From NCBI GenBank assembly GCA_015680685.1, contig MNCI01011840.1, positions 43,865 through 105,618 of the forward strand: a DNA stretch of 61,754 bases, read 5' to 3'. Shown piece by piece: positions 44,141-54,922 of the stretch. A program made the position numbers and the translations under genes. The notes below the pieces were generated by a model. That model saw only the letters and a list, made by a program, of their open reading frames with translations. It was not told the origin of the DNA and did no database searches. How positions within the stretch are numbered: the stretch's first letter is position 1; each line of letters begins with the position of its first letter. This DNA is from Gnetum montanum (lineage: Eukaryota; Streptophyta; Gnetopsida; Gnetales; Gnetaceae).

Positions 44141-47100
44141 ATGGATCATCTAACATCCAATATATCTTCTTCTCACAGGCGAGATGTATCCAACCCACTG
44201 ATGCCACAAGAATGTCGGGTGGTATCCAAGAATCCCGATGAATATGTCCTTGACTTCGCATTCATCCTACATCAGGATGAGCATCTACGATAGTGGGACA
44301 TGGAGGGAAACATCATATTGCCACTTGACCGAGCGGCTCCTGAAATGCTATTCCACAATCTTACCAGATTGGGCATCCAGGACTGTGGAGTGGAGTACAT
44401 CATGAAGGACCATGACTACCAGGACCATTGTCCCATTAAGGCTTAACGAGCACGAGACTAGCAGTAGGCAAAAAGATATGAACACCTGAAGGGAAAACAA
44501 TTCAGTAATCCCTTATTCTTACAAGGGCTGCAGGACGATGGGGAACCCATCTTTCATGATTCCCATTAGGCCAAACTTCCTTTGGGGCAGCAGATCCTTC
44601 AGTCCATCATCCAGAACAAGCCTCCAAGTGATCGAGATCCTCAAGGGGATGGACGGTTATGTAGCAAGGATGGACAGGATGATCGAGGCTATCATCAAGG
44701 TAGAGGGGGAGATCGACACTGAAGCGGTGATGACTCCTCTCCCTCTTCTCCATCCTCTCACTCTCCTATACCTTCATCCAGTTCAGGCTCTGATCGTAAC
44801 TGGGGTAGAAAGGAGTGAAAGGACGATGGTCGAAAGGATCGAAGGGGACAACATGAGGAAACGTGTGACCAATCGCATAAGGCTTGCCATCATGAAAGGA
44901 GCGGTAGCCGGAATTGTCACAGACATCATGGTCCTCAATAGGACTATGACTCAGATGAGCTGTTGTTGGCTACTTAGAGCATGCTCCAGATTGCTGAGGC
45001 AGTTTAGATCCTTAGTAGGCATGTGAAGGATAGCCGGATCAAGCGCATCAATATGAACAACATCCCTAAATTTGAAGGGGAATACAACTGTGATCCGCAA
45101 ACTCACCTGCAGGCATTCCGTGACACCTACACCCTGCAAAACATTGACAATGATTGGCAGAAGTTGAAGTTGTTCCCTCACACACTCATCAAGGAAGCAG
45201 AAAGCTAGTACCAGTCCTTGGAACTGGAATCAATCAGAAGATGGAGTATGATGCTTGAGATTTTCAATGACAAGTATCAAATGTACTCTAGAGTGGTGAA
45301 TCTGAGATGACAGATCCAAGGTTGGAAGCAAGGAAATCATGAACCCTTGGATGCAACCATGAGTAGGTACTATTCATTGTTGCATCGATGCCCTAGTCAT
45401 GGCTACTCTCAGCGAGCACAACTTTGCCACATCATTGATGGGCTCTGCTTTGAAATGAGAAAGACCCTTGGCGGGTATGCCAAGGGACGACTGTCAAAAT
45501 TAAGGGCCCATCAACTACAGTGCCTCATTGAGCAAGTGGCCAAGGAGGAAGGGGAACTTAGAAAGAAGAAAAGTGCAAAATAATTTAATCGAGATCCCTC
45601 CATCAGAAAGAGGGAGGTCCGATTCTATGACGAGGAGGAGGAATCACCACTGGAAGTAGTGGTGAACTGAAAGACCTTTTCTTTACACAAAATTTTACAT
45701 CTGAATTATCAGCAAAGGTTGATAAGATGTGGGACTCTTTGGACGAAAAATTCCAAAGTGTGCTAAAAATTACAAAAGAGTCGAAGGAACAAGGTAATGA
45801 TCGTGATCGGCACAGGAAGAAGGAAGCTGAACGTGCCTAACATAAGGGTAAGGACAAAGTTGTTGTAGCAGAGTACGTTGCAGACTCTGACACCAAGGAG
45901 GATGATGAATGTGGCATATGCCAATATGAACATCTTAAGGGATGTTGTCCTATGGTATCACATCTTCAAGAGTCGGGGGTGTATGCATTGAATCCTTCCT
46001 TGGTGAAGAGGCATACACCTCGAAGGTTGCCTTACCCACAAGGCAACCCAAGGCAATTCCACTAACAACAGGGATACTATCCAAGTGGAGCGCCACCACA
46101 ACCTTACGAATACTTCCAGTAGTGGAAACACCCACAAGCATGGAGGATGCCACCTCCAAGGCAACAGTACCCTTACAAACAGCTAGATCCCTATGGGTAC
46201 TACATTCAACAACCAGTCTCTACACGGGACTCTTCTAGTCATGTGGCCTTTCAAAGTTATTACCACCCCCCGGAGTATTTCTGACCTCAATCTCCAACAC
46301 CCAGGGGGAAAGCCCACATCTCTTCTATCCTCCATCACCTTCTCCTACCACTCCTTCTCCACAACATCCCACTTAGCTACCACCTACTCCACCTATGTCG
46401 GGAGAGATACCGCCATAGCCATAGCAACAAAATGCTACAAGGGTTATCAATATACAATTGTCTCCTCAGCTGAGTGGACCAAAAGCTAAGCCACAGAAAC
46501 GTCCCTTCTTCCAACCCAATAATGTATGCACACCCTCACATACACTTGTGGTCAGTGCCTTTACACCTCAAAGCACCTCCACCATTCCACTGCTTGAGCA
46601 ACCTTCAAGACAACCACCCTCCAACGTCCAAACGGTCATGCTTACACATGTCGTGATCGACTGGATAAAGGTAGGGCATCTTCCCTAGAAGTTAACTGAT
46701 CTGTGAAGCCCCATCATCTACCTTCAGGTGGTAGGAAATGAGCCATGTAAAGCTCTTCTAGACTTGGGGTTAGGAGTCAATTTAATCTCACATGACATGT
46801 ACAAGAACTGGAACCTGCCCCTACTAAAGTAGAGCAACATTCGACTCAAATTGGTAGACCTGTCCATCATTGTTCCCTTGGGAGTGTGGAGAACATTGTG
46901 ACCACTATGGGTGGGTGGTCCTATCCTACTGATTTCCTTGTCATCCATGTTGAAAATTGCAAGGGGGACTTCCTAATCATAGTGGGAAGAGCCTAGCTAA
47001 GCACGATGGATGCAAGACTAGAACTCCAAGATCTTTCCCTTGAAATTTCAAAGGAAAATCCTTTTGGAAATATCAAGAAGAAGAGCATTCCATGCATCGC

Positions 47101-47551
47101 ATATAGTGACTCAAGGTGCAACTATGTGTAATAGTTATGGTCTACTAAGCAGACATCCATTCATGCATGCAGTCAGTGTACCAAAGAATCGCCAATTCAA
47201 CAGTGCCTATACACAGTAGTCACCAATCAAGAAGGCACCCAGTGGTTGACAGCTGATCCTACTAGTAGCACATTGTACATGGAACCACCTGAGGGGCTTG
47301 TACGAGCCTACATAGAAAGCATGGATAAAATGGAAGAAGTTCATCAACAAGTCTCCATTGTTGATGACCATGGTGATTGGGGAAAGTTGCAAATTTGTGA
47401 AAGCTTCAAACAAAAGCCCTTGGAACTCAAACATTTCTGTGGGCTCCACCTAACCAATGCTGCCACCTCATCATCATTGGGACAACCTCGTTCCATTTTT
47501 CACATCTCCCCCTTTCCACCCAGACATGGGGGAGACTGTCATCCTTGCTAA
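44141..47551 (+). pseudogene. gag-protease-integrase-tail fusion of C3
   Basis: ATG at 44141 (MDHLTS..) starts the N-terminal module (FAFILHQDEHLR, GVEYIMKDHDYQD). A Ser-rich stretch, the Gag core (45023-45583: FEGEYNCDPQTHLQAF, WQKLKLFP, EQVAKEEGELRKKK), CGICQYEHLKGC at 45910-45945, a Gln/Pro tail and the protease (ALLDLGLGVNLISH, about 46755-46800; LPLGV-type loop) follow. After DDHGDWGKLQICESFKQKPL near 47430 the frame runs into the integrase tail and ends HGGDCHPC at 47551. The first module, Gag core and fused tail are in the same frame; the middle uses another frame and has stops, so it is not intact now. Confidence 0.85.
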
Positions 47552-49014
47552 TCCATTCCACTACACCTCTCACTATTTTGAAATTTTTTGTTTTACACTT
47601 TTTTGTTTTTCAACATCGTTCATACATTTTCCAATTCTTGTTAATTTTTTCCCTTCTTTAATTATTTTCCATTTCTTTGCGTTTGTTTCATTTTCAAGTG
47701 ATTACTAATACGTCATCTTATTGTCATCAGGTGTCTGGCATGGATGGTTTTCGTTGCGATGGGTCATGTACAATAGTCCACCTAGTTATCTAGCTCCTGC
47801 CCTCGCATTATTGTCCTTGGACTTTACATTTATTTTCAGCTCATAAAATTGGCAGTGAGTCCATGTCATCCATCCATTCACCCACTCCATGATCTTCCTT
47901 CCATTGGAAACATGCGACCCCTTCACTTAAAAACATTTTAATTAATGTGTGACTTGTTTAGTTCCTAGACTCGAGGATGACCCAATGGTTGGAATCAAGT
48001 ATGACTTCAAGGGGAATGCAACATTTGTCTTCCTCTTCTATTTCCCCAGTGGCCGATGTGTCCTTACAGATTTCCTCATCAAAAAATTCAAAATCCAAAA
48101 AATAAAGAAATAAATAAATAAACATGAGGATTCAAAGCACACCCCTTGGTCAAATTCATGCAAACAAGCATGGGTCTTTACATGGTGTGGTTCCCATGAA
48201 AGCATGAAAAAAAATCATGTCATCACTATGTGGGAATTCAAAGCACACCCCTTAGACTGCCTCTCACGGGTAGTAGGCATTAGTTATGGGACTTCCTTCA
48301 TCCCCTCTAACTTGGTCCCATTTCACTTCCTTCCTCTCACAGTTGTTGGAGTGGTGGTTCTCTGTGGGTGCATCCCTGCCTACTCAAGGGATGGCTAGGG
48401 CTTCATCTGTTGCTACAATGTCACTATATGTGGATGGTTTTGGGTCTGAACTCAGAAAAGATTCTACCAGGTCACTTAACCACAATTGCACATGGGGTTT
48501 CATGTGACCGATGAATGGAATTCCCATTCTCTCATCTCTCTCTTCACCCATTTCTCTCCGTACTCACCTCACTACTCATCTTATGTTTTGAGAGTTCGTC
48601 ATGGTTTCCATGGACTCCTCATGCCTTGGTAGGTTCACTTGGATGGGCATCTTAACTTACGATCACCAGTTCTTAATCTTGTAGCCCACGGACTCCAGTC
48701 TTAAGGATATGCAAGGGCTATTAAGGTTATCACCTGCTATGGGGAGGATCCACTTGTGTATTCTTGGTCTCGTTTGATAAGCCCCCCATCCTTTTGATTT
48801 CGTGGTTGATTGTTTTCATGTCCCATCGCTCGATTTCTTCCCCACGGAGTTCTTTTTCCCATGTTCTCCTACCTTTGACTCTTTTTCTAGTCCAAGTTAC
48901 CTTCCTCATGTCCTCGATCACATTCCCAGTCTCTTACGCTCTTTAACTACCCTAATTTGGTGTTTTAAACTCATTTTTTAGGCTTTTTATGGGCTGGTCA
49001 ACGCTGCTCAACGA

Positions 49015-49103
49015 GTTTGACCCCCAACGTATATTGGGCCCTGTATATGCAGCCCCTTGCATATACGTGGCCCCATCAACACAGTGCCCAATCCCTATAT
49101 ATA
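49015..49103 (+). promoter_or_regulatory. Internal U3-like word block and TATA box upstream of the aORF
   Basis: TATACG, GTATAT and GGCC words like those of the C LTR precede TATATATA at 49096-49103, about 430 bp before the aORF start. C1 has a matching block at 27029-27095. The leader between TATA box and ATG is conserved between the two copies, including TTTTGCCATTTTTTCTGCC and CACCTACATTCCA. Confidence 0.62.
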
Positions 49104-49260
49104 TGGCTTTTGGGCTTGAAATTTTTATCATTTTGCAAACAAACTAGGGGGAGATTTTGCCATTTTTTCTGCCTAACTTCTTCTCGAGCACCTACATTCC
49201 ATCGTGCATCCGTATCAACTGATCCTTGCCCTCTTGAGCACCTGGAGGTATGCTCTCATT

Positions 49261-49276
49261 CATGGGGGGGGGGGGT
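49261..49276 (+). promoter_or_regulatory. Internal G tract of C3
   Basis: CATG followed by a run giving twelve G in all, in the aORF leader. It resembles the true polypurine tract at 52615-52626 (CATGGGGGTA). Candidate second plus-strand primer. Confidence 0.5.
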
Positions 49277-49531
49277 GAAGCCTATGTGTAATTAATTAAT
49301 TAATTAATCAATTAACTAAGACTTTGCACCTCTAAGGGAAGAATGAAAAGAATAAGCTTAAACTTCAACTTATTCCTTGAATGTTTTTGGCTCTAACCTA
49401 TGAATTAACACTCTGGAGGACTTAATGTGAGGCCTGTGCCAACAACATAACTTAGTCAAACTGAGAAGATGTATAAGAACTAGTTTGAGCTACTTATGCA
49501 CGTTCTAATGGGTGGTTATGTTTGATTGCAA

Positions 49532-52385
49532 ATGGCACCCAAAATGAGGCATCCTAGGGGTGAAGGACCATCACAACCAAGGGACAAGCATCCATGAACA
49601 GGAAGGAGACAAGGTGTGCAACAACCAGAGCATGTGGAGGGCTCTCATGCAACTGGCCCCTTCAGTGAAGGACCTGATGTGGAATCTATCCATCAGATTC
49701 TTGAAGAGGAGCTACCCAGTGAGCAATCCTAGGGAGATGAAACTCTGGGGATAGCACCAAGGCTTAAGGTCACCCTGACCCAAGCCTATCTTGATGCTAT
49801 CAAGCTATGAGAAGTGCAACGGATGGTCCTACAAGAGCTAAACTTTGGACCATTTCTCAAAAATGCACCAAAAGATGTGAGACTTCAATTGCAAAGTTCT
49901 CCTATGTGGCCGATCCTCACAACCAGTGGTGAATGGTACCTAGGAGAAACCTATCTCTTCTAGACAAATCGGAAATCAGGGTCCAAAGTAAGGATTAAGG
50001 AAATTTATGTCTCTTACTCTACAAAGGTAATAGTGCAAGCTCTGGGGTTGCCAGAAATTGGACTAGATGTGGTAGAGATCCCAAAACAAGTAGACCCTGA
50101 GGTAAAAGGGAAGTGGATCTAGTGGTGCTATGGGGTAGATCGCAAGGAGTTCGGCACCTTAACCACCGTAGAGAGGGTGTATTCAAAGATCGCATCTTAC
50201 CATCTAAACCCAACGGTAAGACCCAACAAAATCACGGCCTTCTCGGATCGTTCCTGTGCCACCTTGAGTGGAAAATTTCTAATGAGTTTTCCACAATTAA
50301 TATTCTTGGAGATTAAAAAAAGGTTTGCTAAATGCGAACGTGGAAGACGAGCTCTCCCCTTCCCCTGCCTAATCAGAAAATTGTGCAAATGGGCAGGGAT
50401 AGCGCGCTACGCTAATGATACACTCCGACATGCCCCGATTACCTCATGGTGTGAAATGATGAAGGATAAAACTCCTACCACTACACAAACGAAGGAAGAG
50501 CAGCAACCACCTCCACCACCTACACAAAAAACAAGGTTGGGTTCACAAACTATTGTAGAACACATCCACGAAATCCGACAAATGCTCTTGAGCCAGCAAG
50601 AGCAATCTGGTAGGATTGGTGGAGGGGAAGACCCTTTGGTTTATCGCCCTACAATGAGCCACTTGGAGCAAGTGGCTCGATCAGTTAGTTTGTTAGAAAG
50701 AGCAAGGTCGATGTTCTCTACCACTCGAACATAAGTACCAGCAAGAACATATCCTAGCATATGAGAGGTAACAGTATTAACCCAACAGTTATTTCCTAAA
50801 ATTTCACGGAATGCTGCTACCTTCTTGGTAGGCTTGGAAGATGGTGAATGGGCAACAGTCCTGGTGATGTAGCACCAGGGATAAGATATTGCGGATGAAG
50901 TGGTTGCTGATACAATTGCTACAGTTCTCAACACACTGGTGGTTCCTGTACTAGATGTACATGGGCTTCAAGATGTACAGGTGTCCACCGGAACTTCACG
51001 TAGCAGGATTGATGCAGCACAACATGAAGCACTATTGGACCGACTGGTAGGGATCGGGCAACCACTTTCGGATGTCTTTGATCTTCCAGATAACATCACT
51101 GCAACCTAGTCGGAGCTGCTTTCAGCAAGGGGTAAGAGCCTTTTTTTGAAAGGGCAACTTGAAGCTACTCAAGCCACTTGTCAACACTTGGCAACAAAAG
51201 TTGCCCAGTTAAGAGCCTAACTTGCCGATCCAGCTCTCCTCAACCGTGAGCTCACCAGAGATGAAACTTTTCAATAACTTCAGGTTAAACTTCAAATAGT
51301 TGAGGATGAGCGAGAGTCAGCGATCTTTGATAAGGCCTTGGCAAATGCTTAGACATATCATTTAGACAAGGACTTAGCAGAGGTTCGCCAGGAGAATGTC
51401 AGGTTGACTGCGAAGGTCCATCGCCTGCGTATGTTGGTGCTAAAAACGAGCACATGAAAAATTTCATTCACCAATAGTAGGAAGGCTAGCTAGGGTGAGT
51501 GTTGATGTGAGAAGGTTGGTCATTGAGAACCAAAATCTTTCTATGGAGGAGGTTTAAGCTTTGCAATAGAAATCTACCATCAAAATCGTCGCTTGGAAGA
51601 ATGAGGCCCTGAAATTTGAAAAAATCAAGAATCATTACAAGGACCAAGTGGGGTTGCAGAAGGAAGTCAATGAAAAATAGATTCAAGTTGCAAAAGCTAA
51701 AATGAACCAAGTGTTCCAATAGCTCCGAGAGGGAGGTGAGGTATGGCAACCTATCTTTGATGGGTTGAATGCCTATAATCAAGCTAAAACCCGCCTCAAG
51801 GAGCTGAAAATTAAAGAAATGATAGAGTATATGGAGCTTGCCAACCTTCATTATGCAAACCTGGCTATGCTCATAGCCGGGACACCGTAGTCTAACCTAG
51901 AGAAACAAGTGGCTGCCTCATATTCCTTATACGAGGGCGAGTTCCAAGAACACAAAGCGATAAAGTAGAAATTGGAAACAGCAAACGTTGAACTCGAAGT
52001 TCTCTACACGAGTTTTGAAGGATAGCGTGTGGTTGCAGAGAACTTGGCACGTTGAATGAATGACTACCAGTAGTTGTAGACATTAATTCGAGCATTTGAC
52101 ATCGAACGAAAGTAGTTCACAGCCTGGTTCGTCAATTTGAAAGAGCTCCTTCCTGCGTTGCCATGCCCTTGGGAAGTTTTGGCTCCAGCACACATTGGTG
52201 AAGCCACCTAGACAGTGAACAATCCCAGAAGCAAAGAGGAAAAGATGAGGGCCCTCTTGGAGGCTTTCTGATTACCTCTAGAAGTTGCAGTTGTGGTGGG
52301 ACAGCCATCGTTCGTGCCACCGCCACCGCATGGGCCAGAGGCTGGTGAAGGGCCATCGGAACCACCATCGCCAGGAACGGTGTGA
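49532..52385 (+). pseudogene. Accessory ORF (aORF) of C3
   Basis: ATG at 49532; the last conserved residues PPSPGTV end in TGA at 52385, so about 950 codons. Residues 80-330 carry SPMWPILTTSGEWYLGETY, VRIKEIYVSYSTKVIVQALG, VYSKIASYHLNPTVRPNKI, LSGKFLMSFPQLIFLEIKK and ALPFPCLIRKLCKWAGI. The last is open without stops from 50177 to 50734. A Pro/Gln-rich linker and a long coiled-coil-like half follow (LATKVAQLRA, LAEVRQENVRLTAKVHRL), then a Pro-rich C-terminus. No transmembrane segment is evident. Stops and shifts occur throughout, but the C1 copy shows the same order, so it was once a maintained gene of the family. Function unknown. Confidence 0.8.
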
Positions 52386-52614
52386 TCTTCTCTAATAATT
52401 TTTGCATCCTTCTACATGACAGAGACTCTAGGATCAGTAGGGTGTTTAATTTTATCTCTGAACACCACCATTTTTGTAATTTTTCCTTCTCTGTACACTC
52501 GGGCACTTGGTAAAATTGATGTTGTGTCATGTGCGTATGTGTGTCATGTGTGTTGTAAATAAAAGTTCATACCTTCCAAATTGTAAGAGGAACTCAAGGA
52601 CAAGTTTTTACATA
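52386..52614 (+). other. Region between aORF and polypurine tract of C3
   Basis: Non-coding. TACCTTCCAAATTGTAAGAG and GGAACTCAAGGACAAGTTTT near the end match the end of the A1 spacer, so this segment is conserved between the two families. Confidence 0.7.
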
Positions 52615-52626
52615 GTCATGGGGGTA
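52615..52626 (+). promoter_or_regulatory. Polypurine tract of C3
   Basis: CATGGGGGTA abuts the 3' LTR start TGATGAAG at 52627. Confidence 0.85.
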
Positions 52627-53540
52627 TGATGAAGTGTTTGTTAGTCACTACATCTACTAGGCTATGTATACGAGACCCCGTATACATGGCCTCATATATG
52701 TGGCCCTGTGGACACAGCCCCGTCGATGCATCCTTCCATGTGTCGATGTGGCCTCGTTTATGCAACATCTTTTTTGGCCTATAAATAAGAGGGCTCCCAC
52801 CTCTCTTAGGTACCTTTTTTGTCAGTTGTAGTGAATCTCTTGTAGTTTTTTCTCACAAGAGTTAGAATATTTTCCAAGTGCCCGCAGTAGGTGTAAAGAA
52901 GGTGTCCGGCTCTTTATTCGAGTGCTAATGTATCTGAGCCCATTGGCGTGAACGACAATAAAGACGAGCTTTCAAGCATTCCTTGTAGCATTTGGACTTA
53001 GCCATTTAATGTAATTAATAGCTTAATATTTCTATGCTTTAATAATTACTTAATTTTCTCTTATTATTAGTTTAATTGCTATCACTTATTCATAATTCAT
53101 AGAAACCATAAGTACGACCATCTCGAATGCAAACCCAACACTTGGTAACCTAGTGACACTTAACGTATGGTAACCCAGTAGTGGTTAGGGGATGCTTAGA
53201 ATGTGCCCAGAAGATGGGATCAGATACTTATGCTAGGAATAGTTAAGATACAGATTAGGATAATTGTAGATTAGATAATAGTTCATTCATTACTTTTCAT
53301 ACCTTAAGTAGATGCCAAAAGATAAGTAAAAAGCTATAAAAATCAGTTGCCTCAATCTTACTTAACCATCGCCACTAGAACATCACAAGAGAGATTGGGA
53401 AGATGACTGTTATAACCCAAGGTTTTGCTGGTTAGGGTCTAGTGTATGTTAATTGCTTACAGTCTATGGAATTTGACTGAGTCGCATGTGAACGCCCGTG
53501 ATTCATATGGTTGGGCGTAGGGGTACCTAGCCGCTCATCA
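52627..53540 (+). repeat. 3' LTR of C3
   Basis: 914 bp, TGATGAAG to GCTCATCA, TATA box 52779-52787. The U3 word region reads GTATACGAGACC, GTATACATGGCC, CATATATGTGGCC, GTCGATGCATCC, GTCGATGTGGCC. Confidence 0.93.
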
Positions 53541-53545
53541 AAAGG
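53541..53545. other. Target site duplication of C3, right copy
   Basis: AAAGG, partner of GAAGG at 43104-43108. The LINE protein continues across the pair. Confidence 0.85.
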
Positions 53546-54922
53546 CTCCCAATTTTGATGGTTTCCCTATTGAATTTTTCCAAAATCATTGGGATCTAGT
53601 GGGAAATGACCTTCTCTAGGTTATCAGAGAGGCTATCATTATCAGTTCCCTTGAGCCCAATCTAAATCAAGGGATTATTCCCCTCCCTCCTAAATCCAAG
53701 GATCCTACCTGTATCTCCAATTGGCATTCCATAACTCTTCTTAACATGGTGTATAAAATTTGGGCCAAGTGCTTAGCTTTATGACTAAAAAGAATTCTTG
53801 GCCAAATTATATCTCCTTAGTAAATAGGATTTGTTCTTGGTAGATATATTTTAAAACAACATGATTGCTGCATGGGAAGGTCTCAAGTGGATGATGGTCA
53901 AGATATTTTACTAATGAAGCTTGACTATGCTAAGGCCTATGACAACATAAAGTGGAACTTTATTCTACAAATGATGACTAAACTCGGGTTTGGCCCTAAG
54001 TTCCTTCATTTGGTAAAATGTTTATTTTCAAATGCTACCACAAGAATAGCCACTACCTTCGGCATCACTTCTCCCTTTCCTATCCATTGGTCAGTGCAAC
54101 AAGGATGCCCTCTTGCCCCTTACTTGTTCATAATCACAACTAACTTTCTCTATCATTAGTTAAACTATGATATTAAGAATGAAGTTCTCATCAGGGTCTA
54201 CCTCTCTTCACCTCAACATCAGCTTCTTAACATGCATTTCACTAAAGACTTATTTTTTCTTGTTCAAAACACTACTGCTAATTTGCACCAACTCTTATCC
54301 TAGGTTGAGCAATATTGCTCACTCTCAAGCTTCACTATTAATTGGAACATATCTTCTATCTATAGCTTTAGCAATAACTAAAATCATGTGACCAACTTTA
54401 ATTAGTAGCTTCTCTAGGATCAAGAAATCATTAAGATTCTAAGCATTCCCTTCCATTTTAGAGGTTCTACCTTTGTTCTTTAGGAGCATGTGATTTTTTG
54501 GATTCAAAAGAAACTTGAAAAATGGAAGACTAAACCCCTCACTCTAACTAGGAATTACCTCATATGTAAATCTACATGTGCTTCTACCCATGTGTATTAC
54601 TCCTTGTGTTGGGCTCCCTTCCAAGCTACTTATTAGAAGCTTAAATGATTATTTCATGAATTCATGTGGTCTTCTAAAGACTCTCAAAAATGCTTCCATC
54701 ATGTCACTTGGAATATTGTTACTCTTCCTAAGAATAAGAGTAGCTTAGGTCTTTTGAACTCATTCAAGCAGGGGATTACCTTAGTTGCCAAGTGGTTGGT
54801 CCAGCATCTAGATGCCCTAGACATCATTAGGACTCTCCTCCAATTAAGGCTTCAACAAGAAGTTCCCAAAGATAAGCCCTTTTGGAAAGGAACCCATTTT
54901 ATTAACTGGATCCTTTTCCCCC
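53546..54922 (+). pseudogene. L1-type LINE (LINE2), reverse transcriptase
   Basis: Continues from 43108 with APNFDGFPIEFFQNHW, then IIPLPPKSKDPTCISNWHSI, LLNMVYKIWAKCLAL, IGFVLGRYILKQHD, LMKLDYAKAYDNIKW (motif A, about 53910-53955) and SVQQGCPLAPYLFI (motif B, about 54090-54135). The motif C position reads FTKDLFFLVQNT instead of a YADD-type sequence, so it is inactive. The C-terminal L1 region (WNIVTLPKNKSSLGLLN, ITLVAKWLVQHL) is open from 54664 to 54922, where element B's LTR begins. Confidence 0.9.

Larger units (their letters stand above)
47552..49531 (+). other. Spacer of C3 with conserved boxes
   Basis: Conserved with C1 and partly with A1: GTATGACTTCAAGGGGAATG (47998), GATTCAAAGCACACCCCTTG (48127), CATGGTGTGGTTCCCATG (48180), GAATTCAAAGCACACCCC (48234). 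From 49015 an LTR-like word block begins (GTATATTGGGCCC, TATATGCAGCC, CATATACGTGGCC), followed by the internal TATA box. No protein is recognised. Confidence 0.78.
43109..53540 (+). mobile_element. Athila-like LTR retrotransposon C3, pol-deleted
   Basis: 10.4 kb with LTRs of 887 and 914 bp, inserted in an L1-type LINE. It keeps gag, protease, integrase tail, spacer, internal promoter block, aORF and polypurine tract, but lacks reverse transcriptase, RNase H and nearly all integrase. In structure it is like the gag-only non-autonomous elements described in plants as TR-GAG, with the addition of the aORF. Confidence 0.92.
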
